Origin: Muribaculaceae bacterium
GTDB taxonomy: Bacteria > Bacteroidota > Bacteroidia > Bacteroidales > Muribaculaceae
Reading direction: 5' to 3'
DNA length: 64,000 nt
NCBI GenBank assembly: GCA_023667285.1
Contig: JAMPAK010000001.1
Span: 706,349 to 770,348, forward strand
The notes under the pieces were generated by a model. That model was not told where the DNA came from, ran no database searches, and saw only the letters and a program-made list of their open reading frames with translations. A program made the position numbers and the translations under genes. This document shows, one piece after another, positions 25,778-34,150 of the stretch (position 1 is the first letter of the stretch; each line of letters begins with the position of its first letter).

Positions 25778-27198
25778 AAAAACTCCTCGCCGCAACATTG
25801 CTCTCCACAACCGTCCTGACGGCTATGGCCGATGGTTTTTGCCCGCAGGTGGCGACATCCTTGTTTCCCAAGCCTGCTCCCAGAAATGCTATCTACAATT
25901 ACGCCCCGGCAGACACAACGAAGGCCGTGGCCGAGCCTGAGGATGCCGTCGAGGGAATCGACATGTTTTTTGACGACGAGCCGGAGTTCTACTCGATGAT
26001 TGACTCAGTTGCGCTCAATGAGCCTGTGCTGTCGACGCGGCTTCGGCGGTTTTACCTTCGTCCGGTGGTCTTCGACAAACTCCGCATCATGGACGACACC
26101 CTGCGCCTGTCGACGCCTCCGGCGGTGGTGGCCGAGATGGTTGACCCATGGGTGTATGAGTGGATCAACGAGGAGACACTGCGCCGGGGGCTTGTGACAC
26201 GCGCCCGCCAAGCATACTTTGTCAATAATCCGGAACTGGTAATCTACAATGAGGCACACCTCCCGGAACCGCCCAAGGAGTTCACAGCCACCATAGACCC
26301 AGAGACAGCCTCCATAGTCTTCAAGGAGGTGATTGCCCTCGAGGCTCCGAAGCCTGTGCTTGAGACAGAGATTGACCGCAAGCACTGGCTGCGCAAGACG
26401 TCGGCCGACCTGCAGTTCTCTCAGGCATATATCTCGCCCAACTGGTATCAGGGTGGCAACAACAATCTCAACGCGCTGCTCAACTTGTTCTATCAGGTGA
26501 AGCTCAACCAGGCTTTCCACCCCAAGTGGATTTTTGACAACACATTCCAGTATAAACTAGGCATCAACAATGCCCCTGACGACAAGCTGCGCGACTACAA
26601 TATCTCAGAGGACCTCTTCCAGTGGAACATGACCGCCGGCTACAAGTCGACAAAACGGTGGTACTACTCACTGGCGGCTTCGTTCAAGACACAGATTCTC
26701 AACAACTACAAGCCGAACTCTGACAAGCTGAAGGCAGCGTTTCTCTCGCCGGGAGAACTCAATGTCGGCCTCGGTATGACCTATGCCTATGCCAATAAGA
26801 AAAAGACCTTCACATTTGACGCCTCCATCTCACCTATCTCATGGAACCTGAAGACCTGTATGCGCAAGCGCATGGATGAGACCTCGTTTGGCATCGAGGA
26901 GGGACGGAAGTGGGTCAACGAGATAGGTTCGAGCGCTGAGGGGAAACTGACCTGGAAAATCTGTGACAACATCTCACTGCGCTCACGCCTCTTTGTCTTC
27001 ACTGACTATAAGTATATCCAGGGGGACTGGGAGAACACCATCCAGTTTGCCATCAACCGCTTCCTCTCCACCCAGATCTATGTCCACGCCCGCTATGACT
27101 CCACGACAAAACGTCCGGATGAGTTCACAGAGTGGCATAAACTCCAGCTCAAGGAGATACTCTCCTTTGGCTTCAGCTATAGTTTCAGCACCATCTAA
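25774..27198 (+). CDS. DUF3078 outer membrane protein
   Basis: A 474-residue protein with a signal peptide (about 1-20). Residues about 200-470 match DUF3078, a Bacteroidetes family predicted to form an outer membrane beta-barrel: ISPNWYQGGNNNLNALLN, the alternating aromatic strands (FDNTFQYKLGIN, RWYYSLAASFKTQ) and a C-terminal aromatic strand (LSFGFSYSFSTI). Residues about 35-190 form an acidic extra domain of unknown role. It is coupled to the helicase gene by a 4-base overlap and followed 18 nt later by an unknown secreted protein. Function unknown. Confidence 0.8.
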   Translation: MKKLLAATLLSTTVLTAMADGFCPQVATSLFPKPAPRNAIYNYAPADTTKAVAEPEDAVEGIDMFFDDEPEFYSMIDSVALNEPVLSTRLRRFYLRPVVFDKLRIMDDTLRLSTPPAVVAEMVDPWVYEWINEETLRRGLVTRARQAYFVNNPELVIYNEAHLPEPPKEFTATIDPETASIVFKEVIALEAPKPVLETEIDRKHWLRKTSADLQFSQAYISPNWYQGGNNNLNALLNLFYQVKLNQAFHPKWIFDNTFQYKLGINNAPDDKLRDYNISEDLFQWNMTAGYKSTKRWYYSLAASFKTQILNNYKPNSDKLKAAFLSPGELNVGLGMTYAYANKKKTFTFDASISPISWNLKTCMRKRMDETSFGIEEGRKWVNEIGSSAEGKLTWKICDNISLRSRLFVFTDYKYIQGDWENTIQFAINRFLSTQIYVHARYDSTTKRPDEFTEWHKLQLKEILSFGFSYSFSTI

Positions 27199-27216
27199 TC
27201 CACTCCTCTCCACTGA

Positions 27217-27798
27217 ATGCGCCTCCATCTCTCCCTCATTCTCTTGCTGGCAGCACTGTGCGCGCAGGCGCGCGGAGTGCTTGACGATATCCCTCAGGTG
27301 AGTCCCATCCTCCCCGGATTCAGGGAGGATTCAGTCCGTGCGCGCATGTATGAGTCACCACTCCACGAGGTGGAAGGGCTGTGGGAAGTGGCCGGAGAGG
27401 GCACATTGATGGCAGTCGAGAGGGTCTCCTCCACCCCCGCTCTCTATGTTATGGCTGTGGTATACAGCGCCGATGCCGCCCTCAGGCCGGGGACTGTGAT
27501 GGGTTGGCTCACACCTGGTGCCTCAGCCGGGAGTTTTGACTCACGCATCTACTCATCGCGGCGCGATGAAGGGACTCTTCTCTCGAGCCCGGCCAAATAC
27601 TCAGCACGTCTGGCAGACGATGGTACCTCCCTGACTATCTCCCCCTATGGACGCAAATTCCGTCTCAACTGGTGGCGCCTGCTGCTCCCCTATATGTATC
27701 GCAGCCTTGTCACTCCTATGGAGCGCACCAAGGGGAACATCGAGGGGTTCCGCCGTGTTTATCCTGAGTCGACACCTCTCAATCCCCGATATCTCTGA
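27217..27798 (+). CDS. Secreted protein of unknown function (193 aa)
   Basis: I do not recognise this protein. It has a clear signal peptide (about 1-18, ending in CAQA), then a region with alternating hydrophobic residues suggesting beta strands (ALYVMAVVYSADAALRPG, VMGWLTPGAS) and a basic C-terminal half with tryptophans (FRLNWWRLLLPYMYRS). There is no lipobox or membrane anchor beyond the signal. It sits 18 nt after the DUF3078 gene and is followed almost directly by another secreted protein, so it probably shares their transcript and envelope location. Confidence 0.65.
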   Translation: MRLHLSLILLLAALCAQARGVLDDIPQVSPILPGFREDSVRARMYESPLHEVEGLWEVAGEGTLMAVERVSSTPALYVMAVVYSADAALRPGTVMGWLTPGASAGSFDSRIYSSRRDEGTLLSSPAKYSARLADDGTSLTISPYGRKFRLNWWRLLLPYMYRSLVTPMERTKGNIEGFRRVYPESTPLNPRYL

Positions 27799-27799
27799 A

Positions 27800-28285
27800 A
27801 TGAGGGCCCTGCTGATACTGACAATGACACTCATATGCGCGCTCATGGCGACGGCTGACGACACCCGCTCCCGCAGCCTACGGCCCATGCCGGTGGCGAG
27901 TCCGGAGCAGGCAGTCACGGAAAATGGCGACACACTGCGGGCGCCCAGATGTGAGGCAGTGACACTGGCAGGCTACGACAAGCCGCTGAGAGCCTCGCGC
28001 GAGACATTTCTCGCCTCAAATGGCCTGGATGTCCCCATCACGGCCATAGGGATAGAGATAAGATACTGCGACCTTGACGGACGCACTCTCCACGAGAGGC
28101 GTGTCAATTGCCACGCCATCATCCCTGCAGGAGGCACACGTCTCATATCCTTCCGCTCCTGGGACGCAAACCGTTCATTTTTCTATTGCCACGGACCCTC
28201 GCCGAGGGTCTCGGGCGTAATCCCTTACGACATAGTAGCCAAGGTGGTCTATGTCGTCTCAGAACCCGACTTATCAAATGACTGA
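27800..28285 (+). CDS. Secreted protein of unknown function (161 aa)
   Basis: A 161-residue protein with a signal peptide (about 1-19). Residues about 50-155 look like one beta-sandwich domain (ITAIGIEIRYCDLDGRTL, RRVNCHAIIPAGGTRLI, DIVAKVVYVV) with four cysteines in the mature part, which may form disulfides in the periplasm. The ATG at 27800 starts one base after the previous stop; a longer open frame from 27647 overlaps that gene and is rejected. The stop overlaps the DUF4491 gene. Function unknown. Confidence 0.65.
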   Translation: MRALLILTMTLICALMATADDTRSRSLRPMPVASPEQAVTENGDTLRAPRCEAVTLAGYDKPLRASRETFLASNGLDVPITAIGIEIRYCDLDGRTLHERRVNCHAIIPAGGTRLISFRSWDANRSFFYCHGPSPRVSGVIPYDIVAKVVYVVSEPDLSND

Positions 28286-28616
28286 CTATCTCATCGCCCA
28301 TAATCTGCTGGGCCTCACACTGGGGCTTTGCACCTTTCTTGTCATCGGGGTGTTCCATCCCGTTGTGATCAAATGTGAATACTATTTCGGCTCAGGGTGC
28401 CGCTGGTGGTTTGCGCTGCTGGGCATAGCCGGTGTGGTGCTGTCGCTGTGGATCTCTGACCCGTTGTGGTCATCGCTGGCCGGAGTCTTCGCCTTCAGTT
28501 CGTTCTGGAGTGTCGGGGAGATTGCCGAGCAGGCGCGTCGTGTGGCCCGCGGATGGTTTCCCGCAAACCCGAAGAGAAAGAAATTGGAGATTGGAAATAG
28601 AACAATTCCGGAATAA
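28278..28616 (+). CDS. DUF4491 membrane protein
   Basis: A 112-residue protein of the Bacteroidetes DUF4491 family with about three membrane segments. The family pattern is clear: LCTFLVIGVFHPVVIKCEYYF, then two hydrophobic segments, and the C-terminal FSSFWSVGEIAEQARRV, RGWFPANPKRKK. The function is unknown in the family. The ATG at 28278 lies 5 bases before the TGA of the upstream gene, so the two are coupled. It ends the helicase-DUF3078 operon. Confidence 0.82.
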   Translation: MTDYLIAHNLLGLTLGLCTFLVIGVFHPVVIKCEYYFGSGCRWWFALLGIAGVVLSLWISDPLWSSLAGVFAFSSFWSVGEIAEQARRVARGWFPANPKRKKLEIGNRTIPE

Positions 28617-28629
28617 TTGTTTATCTTTG
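28602..28629 (+). promoter_or_regulatory. Promoter of the 665-aa protein gene with an overlapping palindrome
   Basis: -7 box TATCTTTG at 28622-28629. Just upstream, 28602-28620 is an almost perfect inverted repeat (ACAATTCC / GGAATaATTGT) lying where the -33 to -7 spacer would be, so it could be an operator. No clear -33 TTTG is present. Confidence 0.45.
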
Positions 28630-28657
28630 CAAAAATTATCCTCACCGCAACAAATTA

Positions 28658-30655
28658 ATGGCAGAATATCCATATATACATATAGCGCTGCGAGGCCCGT
28701 CTGAGGGTCAGACGCGCACCCTATTCACCTATCCGGCCGAAGACAAAGATGCCCCGCAGTGGGACAGTGTCATGGTTGAGCCGGGAGCCGCTATCAAGAG
28801 ATTTCTGAACGCCACAGAGTGCTATGTGCTCCAATCGTCTGATAAAGGGCACTACATATCGCTCATCACCGCCGATCCTGCCGAGAGCGGGAAATGGATG
28901 ATGGTGTCGATTCTTGTCAACAATGGATGCTCGCTCACAGGGCGACAGGTGTTAGACACGCTTGAGAATCTCAAGAACATCCTCATTGACAATCCAGACC
29001 GCACGGAGCAGGCTGTGGATGTGGCACTTATCGAGGCACGAGTCCCCAGGCTCCCGGTAGAGCTGCGCTCATGGCTCTACACTCCCTCGGATGAGGAGCA
29101 GAGTGTCGAGGCAGGCTACAGGACCTACATTTCACCCAAGGAACTAGAGCAGATTTTCGCCTTCCCTTCACAGCCTGAGTATGGCAAGTTCCGCTGTGTA
29201 CTCGTGGTCTCAGCCACCACCTCTCTTCGCCCCGGAGTGAAGATGCCCCGAATCACGGTGCCTGTGCGACATCAGTATAGCGTAGAGTGTCCGGAGGATG
29301 TCAGAGTGTCGCGCGACCTTGTCTATGACGGGGACACGCTCGAGATAACCTATGAGAAGGAGGGATATGACTCACATCGTGAGAAGATCACCGTAGGGGA
29401 GCCGTCGGCCTACACGAAAGTGGAGGGAGCCAAGCTCATGATACGCACGGCAGCCCAGACCGGCATCCGTTTTGTCAGGCGTGTGCGCGTCAAGGTAGTG
29501 TCGAGCAAGGGTGGAGATCTCCGTGGCTACACAATCACCCTCAACGGGCGACTCATCAACACCATGACCCCCTATATCGACTTCACTCCGCGCGATCTTC
29601 CAGCCGGCGAGGAGGTTGATATCAGAGTCGAATCTAACAACTATAAGCCACTGAAACTCAAGTATCCCACAGAGGAGATGCTGTCCACTGACGAACTTGT
29701 GCTTGAGCTTCAGCCTGTTGAGCAGACAGTCACACTCCGTCTTGACTTCGGGGATGGCAGGGTGTTCACCCAAGAGATTTCCATTGAGAAGAACACTCCT
29801 GAGTACAACCGCCTGCATTCAGGCAATTTCCACGGCTTCAGAGCCCATCGCCAGGTGACGACTGACAACACAGAGGTCTATAACGTCGATGTGCGTCTCA
29901 CCAATCCGCCGGTGGCGCCCAATTTCGAGACCGGACGCGACCAGCAGACGCGAGAGGATAGCGAGAATCGCCACCGCTCACCCATGTTTGAGAATATCTC
30001 AGATGAGAGCGCTGATGAGAAGCCCGTCGTAGACACAACCCTTCCCATTGACCCCAGGCGCGAGGCGGCCTATGACAATGTCAATGTGGACACCGATGAT
30101 GACGGAGAGGACAGTGTGCCAGTCTATCGCCGCAAGGGGTTTCTCTGGGGGGTGATAGGAGCGATTGTCATCGTGGCCGTTGTCGCAGCGGCTCTCCTGA
30201 TTCCAGACTCCGGGGAAGATGAAGCAGTGACAACTGAACTTCTCTCGGAGCAGGCAGACTCCATTGCCGCCGGGGCCGCAGCCGCTCCCGTGGCACCCGC
30301 CACACCTGAGGAGCAGGCCGACATAGACTATCTCAACGACAATCCAGTATGGAATTTGTCGCGTCTTAAAAGCCCCATGGGGACAGCCCTTGCAAAGGCT
30401 ATGACCGACGGAGACCTCAATGCCCTGGCTGAGAATGACTATTTTGCTGTCCGCGGGCGCTGTTCAAACGCAAAGGCCATACAGATTGTAGAGATGGCCT
30501 GGACAGCCATAGGCTCGCCCAATGAGCGCGGCAACAGAAACCGCCTCTCCAACACGGCAAAGACCGGCGAGATAGACCTCCACAAACTCATCGACTCGAT
30601 GGCCAAAGTGCGTCCGAGCGAGAATCCCAACGAATCCCCACGTCCTCAGAAATGA
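28658..30655 (+). CDS. Single-pass membrane protein of unknown function (665 aa)
   Basis: I do not recognise this protein. It has no signal peptide. Residues 1-495 appear cytoplasmic: an N-terminal globular part (about 1-200) and then several beta-rich repeats that look Ig- or PEGA-like (about 205-270, 275-350 and 355-400; for example YTITLNGRLINTMTPYIDFT). Residues 410-490 are a polar acidic linker. One membrane segment is at about 497-518 (GVIGAIVIVAVVAAALLI), preceded by YRRKG, which by the positive-inside rule puts the last 145 residues in the periplasm. That tail has an alanine-proline stretch and a small helical domain. Its stop overlaps the sufE start by ATGA. Confidence 0.7.
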   Translation: MAEYPYIHIALRGPSEGQTRTLFTYPAEDKDAPQWDSVMVEPGAAIKRFLNATECYVLQSSDKGHYISLITADPAESGKWMMVSILVNNGCSLTGRQVLDTLENLKNILIDNPDRTEQAVDVALIEARVPRLPVELRSWLYTPSDEEQSVEAGYRTYISPKELEQIFAFPSQPEYGKFRCVLVVSATTSLRPGVKMPRITVPVRHQYSVECPEDVRVSRDLVYDGDTLEITYEKEGYDSHREKITVGEPSAYTKVEGAKLMIRTAAQTGIRFVRRVRVKVVSSKGGDLRGYTITLNGRLINTMTPYIDFTPRDLPAGEEVDIRVESNNYKPLKLKYPTEEMLSTDELVLELQPVEQTVTLRLDFGDGRVFTQEISIEKNTPEYNRLHSGNFHGFRAHRQVTTDNTEVYNVDVRLTNPPVAPNFETGRDQQTREDSENRHRSPMFENISDESADEKPVVDTTLPIDPRREAAYDNVNVDTDDDGEDSVPVYRRKGFLWGVIGAIVIVAVVAAALLIPDSGEDEAVTTELLSEQADSIAAGAAAAPVAPATPEEQADIDYLNDNPVWNLSRLKSPMGTALAKAMTDGDLNALAENDYFAVRGRCSNAKAIQIVEMAWTAIGSPNERGNRNRLSNTAKTGEIDLHKLIDSMAKVRPSENPNESPRPQK

Positions 30656-31086
30656 AAAGCATAGAAGAAACACAGGAAGAGATTGTCGATGAGTTCAACT
30701 CCGTCGACGACTGGATGGACCGATACACAATGATAATCGACGAGGGGAATACCCTCCCGGAGCTCCCTGAGAAATATCGGACGCCATCTAACCTCATTGA
30801 GGGATGCCAGAGCCGCGTATGGGTCAATGCTGAACTTACCCCCGAGGGGCGCATACACTTTGAGGCAGACTCTGATGCCCTGATCGTGAAAGGAATAATA
30901 GCCCTCCTTGTCAAGGTGCTTGACAACCGCACACCAGATGAGGTCATCAACGCTGACCTACATTTTATCAACGACATCGGGCTTGGTGAGAACCTCTCGC
31001 CCACGCGCTCAAACGGCCTTTTGGCCATGATAAAGCAGATGCGCCTCTATGCGCTTGCCTACAAGGCAAAACTGTCAGAAAAATAA
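30652..31086 (+). CDS. sufE: SufE-type cysteine desulfurase accessory protein
   Basis: A 144-residue protein that accepts sulfur from SufS for iron-sulfur cluster assembly. The sulfur-accepting cysteine is in LIEGCQSRVWV near residue 51, and the family C-terminal SPTRSNGLLAMIKQM is present. It is coupled to the unknown 665-residue membrane protein by a 4-base overlap rather than to a sufBCDS cluster, which is not in this window. A DUF59 gene, another iron-sulfur assembly family, lies at 2676-2996. Confidence 0.92.
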   Translation: MKSIEETQEEIVDEFNSVDDWMDRYTMIIDEGNTLPELPEKYRTPSNLIEGCQSRVWVNAELTPEGRIHFEADSDALIVKGIIALLVKVLDNRTPDEVINADLHFINDIGLGENLSPTRSNGLLAMIKQMRLYALAYKAKLSEK

Positions 31087-31106
31087 TAACACAACCTTAA
31101 ATATCC

Positions 31107-32423
31107 ATGAAACTCCGCCATCTTACCCTCGGGCTAGCACTCGTGGCCGGCCTTGCCGCACAGGCTAAATTCACTACCTTTCCGGACGGAAGCCCCGTCG
31201 ACGACTGGTTCAACGACTCCAAAGCCCCCTCACTCTCCACACTGGGCAAACAGTATGTGGTGACAGACCATGGTGTGACTGCCTCAGACTCCACCCTCAT
31301 CCAGACAGAAGCACTCCAGAATGTCATCGACCTCGCCGCTGCGAATGGCGGTGGTGTCGTGGTGATTCCTGAGGGGACATTTCTCAGCGGCTCTCTTTTC
31401 TTCAAGCCGGGGACACACCTCCATCTTCTCAAGGGTGGGAAACTGAAGGGGAGCGATGCCATCACCCATTATCAGATTATCAAGACACGCCTTGAGGGGC
31501 AGACTATCGACTATTTTGCGGCTCTTGTCAATGCCGACGGTGTCGACGGCTTCACCATCACCGGCGAGGGCACCATCGACGGCAATGGCCATCGCTTCTA
31601 CGATGAGTTCTGGCTCCGCCGCAAGGTGAACCGCAAGTGCACCAATCTTGAGGCACTGCGTCCGCGCATGCTCTATGTCTCAAACTCAAAGGATGTCACA
31701 GTCCATGGCATTCATATGGTCAACTCAGGTTTCTGGACCAATCATCTATATAACTGCTCACGCATCAAATATCTAGATGTCACTATCCTCGCTCCGACTG
31801 ACGGCTATCCGAAGGGACCCAGCACCGATGCGCTCGACCTCGACGTGTGCAACGATGTGCTAGTGAGCCGCTGCTACATGAATGTCAACGATGATGGCGT
31901 GTGTCTCAAGGGTGGCAAAGGCACCTATGTAGACACCATCGCCGGGAATGGGCCGGTCACCAATGTCATCATCGAGAATTGCCGTTTCGGCAAGACCAAT
32001 GCCGGAGTCACCTTTGGCAGCGAGGCATGGAACTGCTCGAATGTCATCATGAAGGACTGTGAGTTCAACGGGACCTTCCATGTGCTTCTCTTCAAGATGC
32101 GCCCCGACACCCCCCAGCAGTATCGCAACGTCTATATTGACGGCGCCAAGGGCACAGTACGCAATGCTATCGAGGTGCAGACCTGGACACAGTTCTTCGA
32201 CAAGGTGGAGCGCAATCCCATGCCCCCATCGGGTGTCGAGAATGTGACATTTGTGAACGGCGACCTCAAGTGCACACGCGACTTCTACAAGGACCGCAAG
32301 AATGACTTCTACACGCTCCGCAACTTCACATTCCGCGACATCAATGCCACAGCCCCCGACCCCACTTTCGACACATCGAACATCATAAATGCGATTGTCG
32401 AGAATGTCACTGTGACAAAGTAA
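31107..32423 (+). CDS. GH28 polygalacturonase-like glycoside hydrolase
   Basis: A 438-residue secreted right-handed beta-helix enzyme of GH28, hydrolysing galacturonate linkages in pectin. It has a short signal peptide (about 1-17), the N-terminal DHGVTASDSTLIQTEALQNV and beta-helix coils with ITGEGTIDGNG. Catalytic aspartates are expected in STDALD near 238 and NDDGVCLK near 260. The usual GHG motif is replaced by NAGVTFGSE and the RIK motif is not clear, so specificity may differ from classical polygalacturonases. It follows sufE by 20 nt. There is no sorting-type C-terminal domain. Confidence 0.85.
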   Translation: MKLRHLTLGLALVAGLAAQAKFTTFPDGSPVDDWFNDSKAPSLSTLGKQYVVTDHGVTASDSTLIQTEALQNVIDLAAANGGGVVVIPEGTFLSGSLFFKPGTHLHLLKGGKLKGSDAITHYQIIKTRLEGQTIDYFAALVNADGVDGFTITGEGTIDGNGHRFYDEFWLRRKVNRKCTNLEALRPRMLYVSNSKDVTVHGIHMVNSGFWTNHLYNCSRIKYLDVTILAPTDGYPKGPSTDALDLDVCNDVLVSRCYMNVNDDGVCLKGGKGTYVDTIAGNGPVTNVIIENCRFGKTNAGVTFGSEAWNCSNVIMKDCEFNGTFHVLLFKMRPDTPQQYRNVYIDGAKGTVRNAIEVQTWTQFFDKVERNPMPPSGVENVTFVNGDLKCTRDFYKDRKNDFYTLRNFTFRDINATAPDPTFDTSNIINAIVENVTVTK

Positions 32424-32436
32424 TCTCCGCAGACAG

Positions 32437-32482
32437 CACACACAAACGCCCGGATGAAGAGTCGTCCGGGCGTTTGTGTGTG
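32437..32482. terminator. Strong hairpin terminator between GH28 and the histone-like gene
   Basis: Perfect 18-bp stem with a 10-nt loop. Both arms end in alternating CA/TG. It has no long T-tract but separates two convergent genes and probably stops both. Confidence 0.75.
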
Positions 32483-32502
32483 TCAGGTGTAGTCGCTTGG
32501 AT

Positions 32503-32676
32503 TTATTTCGTAGCGGCGATAGAGTCTTTGCGGAACTGCTTGAGGAGTTTCTCAAGTTCGAGAGATGCCTTGCGGGCACGTGCGCCTGCAGCCTTGTTTC
32601 CTGCCTCTACCTGTGCGGTTGCGTCCTTTGTGAAAGACTCGAAGCCTGCTGCAATTTTTTCAACGAGGTTTTTCAT
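32503..32676 (-). CDS. Histone H1-like DNA-binding protein
   Basis: A 57-residue lysine-rich, helical protein of the small histone H1-like family found in Bacteroidetes. Seen in sequence: MKNLVEKIAAGFESFTKDA, then the basic ARARKASLELEKLLKQFRKDS. It probably binds DNA or acts as a nucleoid protein; evidence is family-level only. ATG 32676 matches the family start; a longer frame to 32748 adds a non-matching stretch that contains the promoter region. Its promoter -7 box is at 32734-32741. Confidence 0.8.
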   Translation of the reverse strand: MKNLVEKIAAGFESFTKDATAQVEAGNKAAGARARKASLELEKLLKQFRKDSIAATK

Positions 32677-32733
32677 TTTTGAATGGGTTGTATATAAAGT
32701 TGATAATTGGTGTCGATGTCGTGAGGAGATGTG

Positions 32734-32741
32734 CAAATATA
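32734..32741 (-). promoter_or_regulatory. -7 box of the histone-like gene
   Basis: Minus-strand TATATTTG with a leader of about 57 nt to ATG 32676. Confidence 0.5.
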
Positions 32742-32848
32742 CGCACAATTCCTGAAAATTTGCAAATTTTCCTTCGTTTTTTCGCTAATAATGAGACACT
32801 TTTGTTAAATAACCAAGATTTTGGCCATTATTTTAGGCGAAAAATGGC

Positions 32849-32856
32849 TAACTTTG
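32849..32856 (+). promoter_or_regulatory. -7 box of the M16 peptidase gene
   Basis: TAACTTTG, 31 nt before ATG 32888. The TTTTG upstream (32819-32823) is 25 nt away, longer than usual. Confidence 0.55.
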
Positions 32857-32887
32857 TTTTGAAAATAGATATTTCCTGACATCATCC

Positions 32888-34150
32888 ATGATTGACTATA
32901 CACGCTTTTCGCTTGAGAATGGACTCAGAGTTGTCCATAATTATGACCCCACAACGGCCATGGTGGCTGTAGATACGCTCTATGATGTGGGTGCCCGCGA
33001 CGAGAGCCCGGACCTGACCGGGCTTGCCCATCTCTTTGAGCACTTAATGTTTGGCGGATCGGTGAATATCCCCGACTTTGACGCAGAGATAGAGCGCGCC
33101 GGGGGTGTGGACAATGCCTTCACAAGCAATGATGTCACCAACTTCTATGACATCGCCCCGGCGGTGAATCTGGAGACGCTCCTCTGGCTTGAGTCCGACC
33201 GTATGCTGGGGCTTGCCTTCTCGCCCCAGAGCCTGGAGGTGCAGCGCTCAGTGGTCATCGAAGAGTTCAAGCAGACTCATCTCAACCGTCCATATGGTGA
33301 TATGGCTCACCATCTGCGCTCACTCCTCTACACCACCCATCCCTATAGATGGCCCACCATTGGAAAAGATCCGTCTCACATCGAGCGTGTCACGATGGAT
33401 GATGTCAAGCATTTCTTCTACACACACTATGCCCCAAACAATGCCATACTATCGATAAGCGGAAACATCACTCTTGATGAGTGCCGCAGGCAGGTTGAGC
33501 GATGGTATGGGGATATCCCTCGGCGCGACATACCGCCGCGCGCATGGCTTCCGGAGCCGGAGATCACATCTCCGCGCTCGCTGACTGTGACAGCAGATGT
33601 CCCGCGCGCCATGGTCGTGGTGGCCTTCCCGATGCCTGCGCGTGATTGCCGCGGGTTTATCGAGGCCGACCTGCTCACTGATGTCCTGGCCTCTGGCCGC
33701 TCATCAAGGTTCTATTCACGCCTGCTGGGTCACAATCCTATTTTTGCGGAGGCCGACGCCTCGATAGCCGGAAGCGATGAGGCCGGGTTCCTGATGCTCA
33801 GGGCCCAACTGGCCGAGGGGATGGAAGGACATACGGCTGAGGCTGCCGATATCCTTGTCAAGAGCGCGGCTGCCCTGGGCGAGACAGCCTCTCAGACGGC
33901 ACCTGACGGTGTCACGCTCCGGGAGGTGACGAGAGCCATAAACCGCTATGTGAGCAATTCGGAGTTCACGTCGATGAGTTATCTGGGGCGCGCAGAGGCG
34001 CTTGCCATGGCTGAACTCCATGGCGAGGATATCAACTCGATTGTGTCGAAATACAGGGCTGTCACGCCTGAGAATGTGGCAGAGGCTGCCCGCCTCATCA
34101 TCAACCCAGACCGCAGCTGCACTCTGACTTATCTGCCTAACCGATTGTAA
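32888..34150 (+). CDS. M16-family zinc metallopeptidase
   Basis: A 420-residue peptidase of the pitrilysin/processing-peptidase family. The inverted zinc motif HLFEHLMF (HxxEH) is at about 52-59, with a downstream glutamate in VVIEEFKQT. The second half has the inactive M16 domain fold, including the conserved region around NRYVSNSEF. No signal peptide is seen, so it may be cytoplasmic. It is a single gene that converges on dnaX with a 14-nt overlap of the 3' ends. The substrate is unknown. Confidence 0.88.
   Translation: MIDYTRFSLENGLRVVHNYDPTTAMVAVDTLYDVGARDESPDLTGLAHLFEHLMFGGSVNIPDFDAEIERAGGVDNAFTSNDVTNFYDIAPAVNLETLLWLESDRMLGLAFSPQSLEVQRSVVIEEFKQTHLNRPYGDMAHHLRSLLYTTHPYRWPTIGKDPSHIERVTMDDVKHFFYTHYAPNNAILSISGNITLDECRRQVERWYGDIPRRDIPPRAWLPEPEITSPRSLTVTADVPRAMVVVAFPMPARDCRGFIEADLLTDVLASGRSSRFYSRLLGHNPIFAEADASIAGSDEAGFLMLRAQLAEGMEGHTAEAADILVKSAAALGETASQTAPDGVTLREVTRAINRYVSNSEFTSMSYLGRAEALAMAELHGEDINSIVSKYRAVTPENVAEAARLIINPDRSCTLTYLPNRL

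Noticed and set aside
31860..32579. 239-codon open frame antisense to GH28
   Set aside because: It includes the GH28 terminator and the histone-like gene region; no plausible family.
34137..34150. 14-base convergent overlap of M16 peptidase and dnaX
   Set aside because: Short tail overlaps of this size are common in compact genomes; not unusual.
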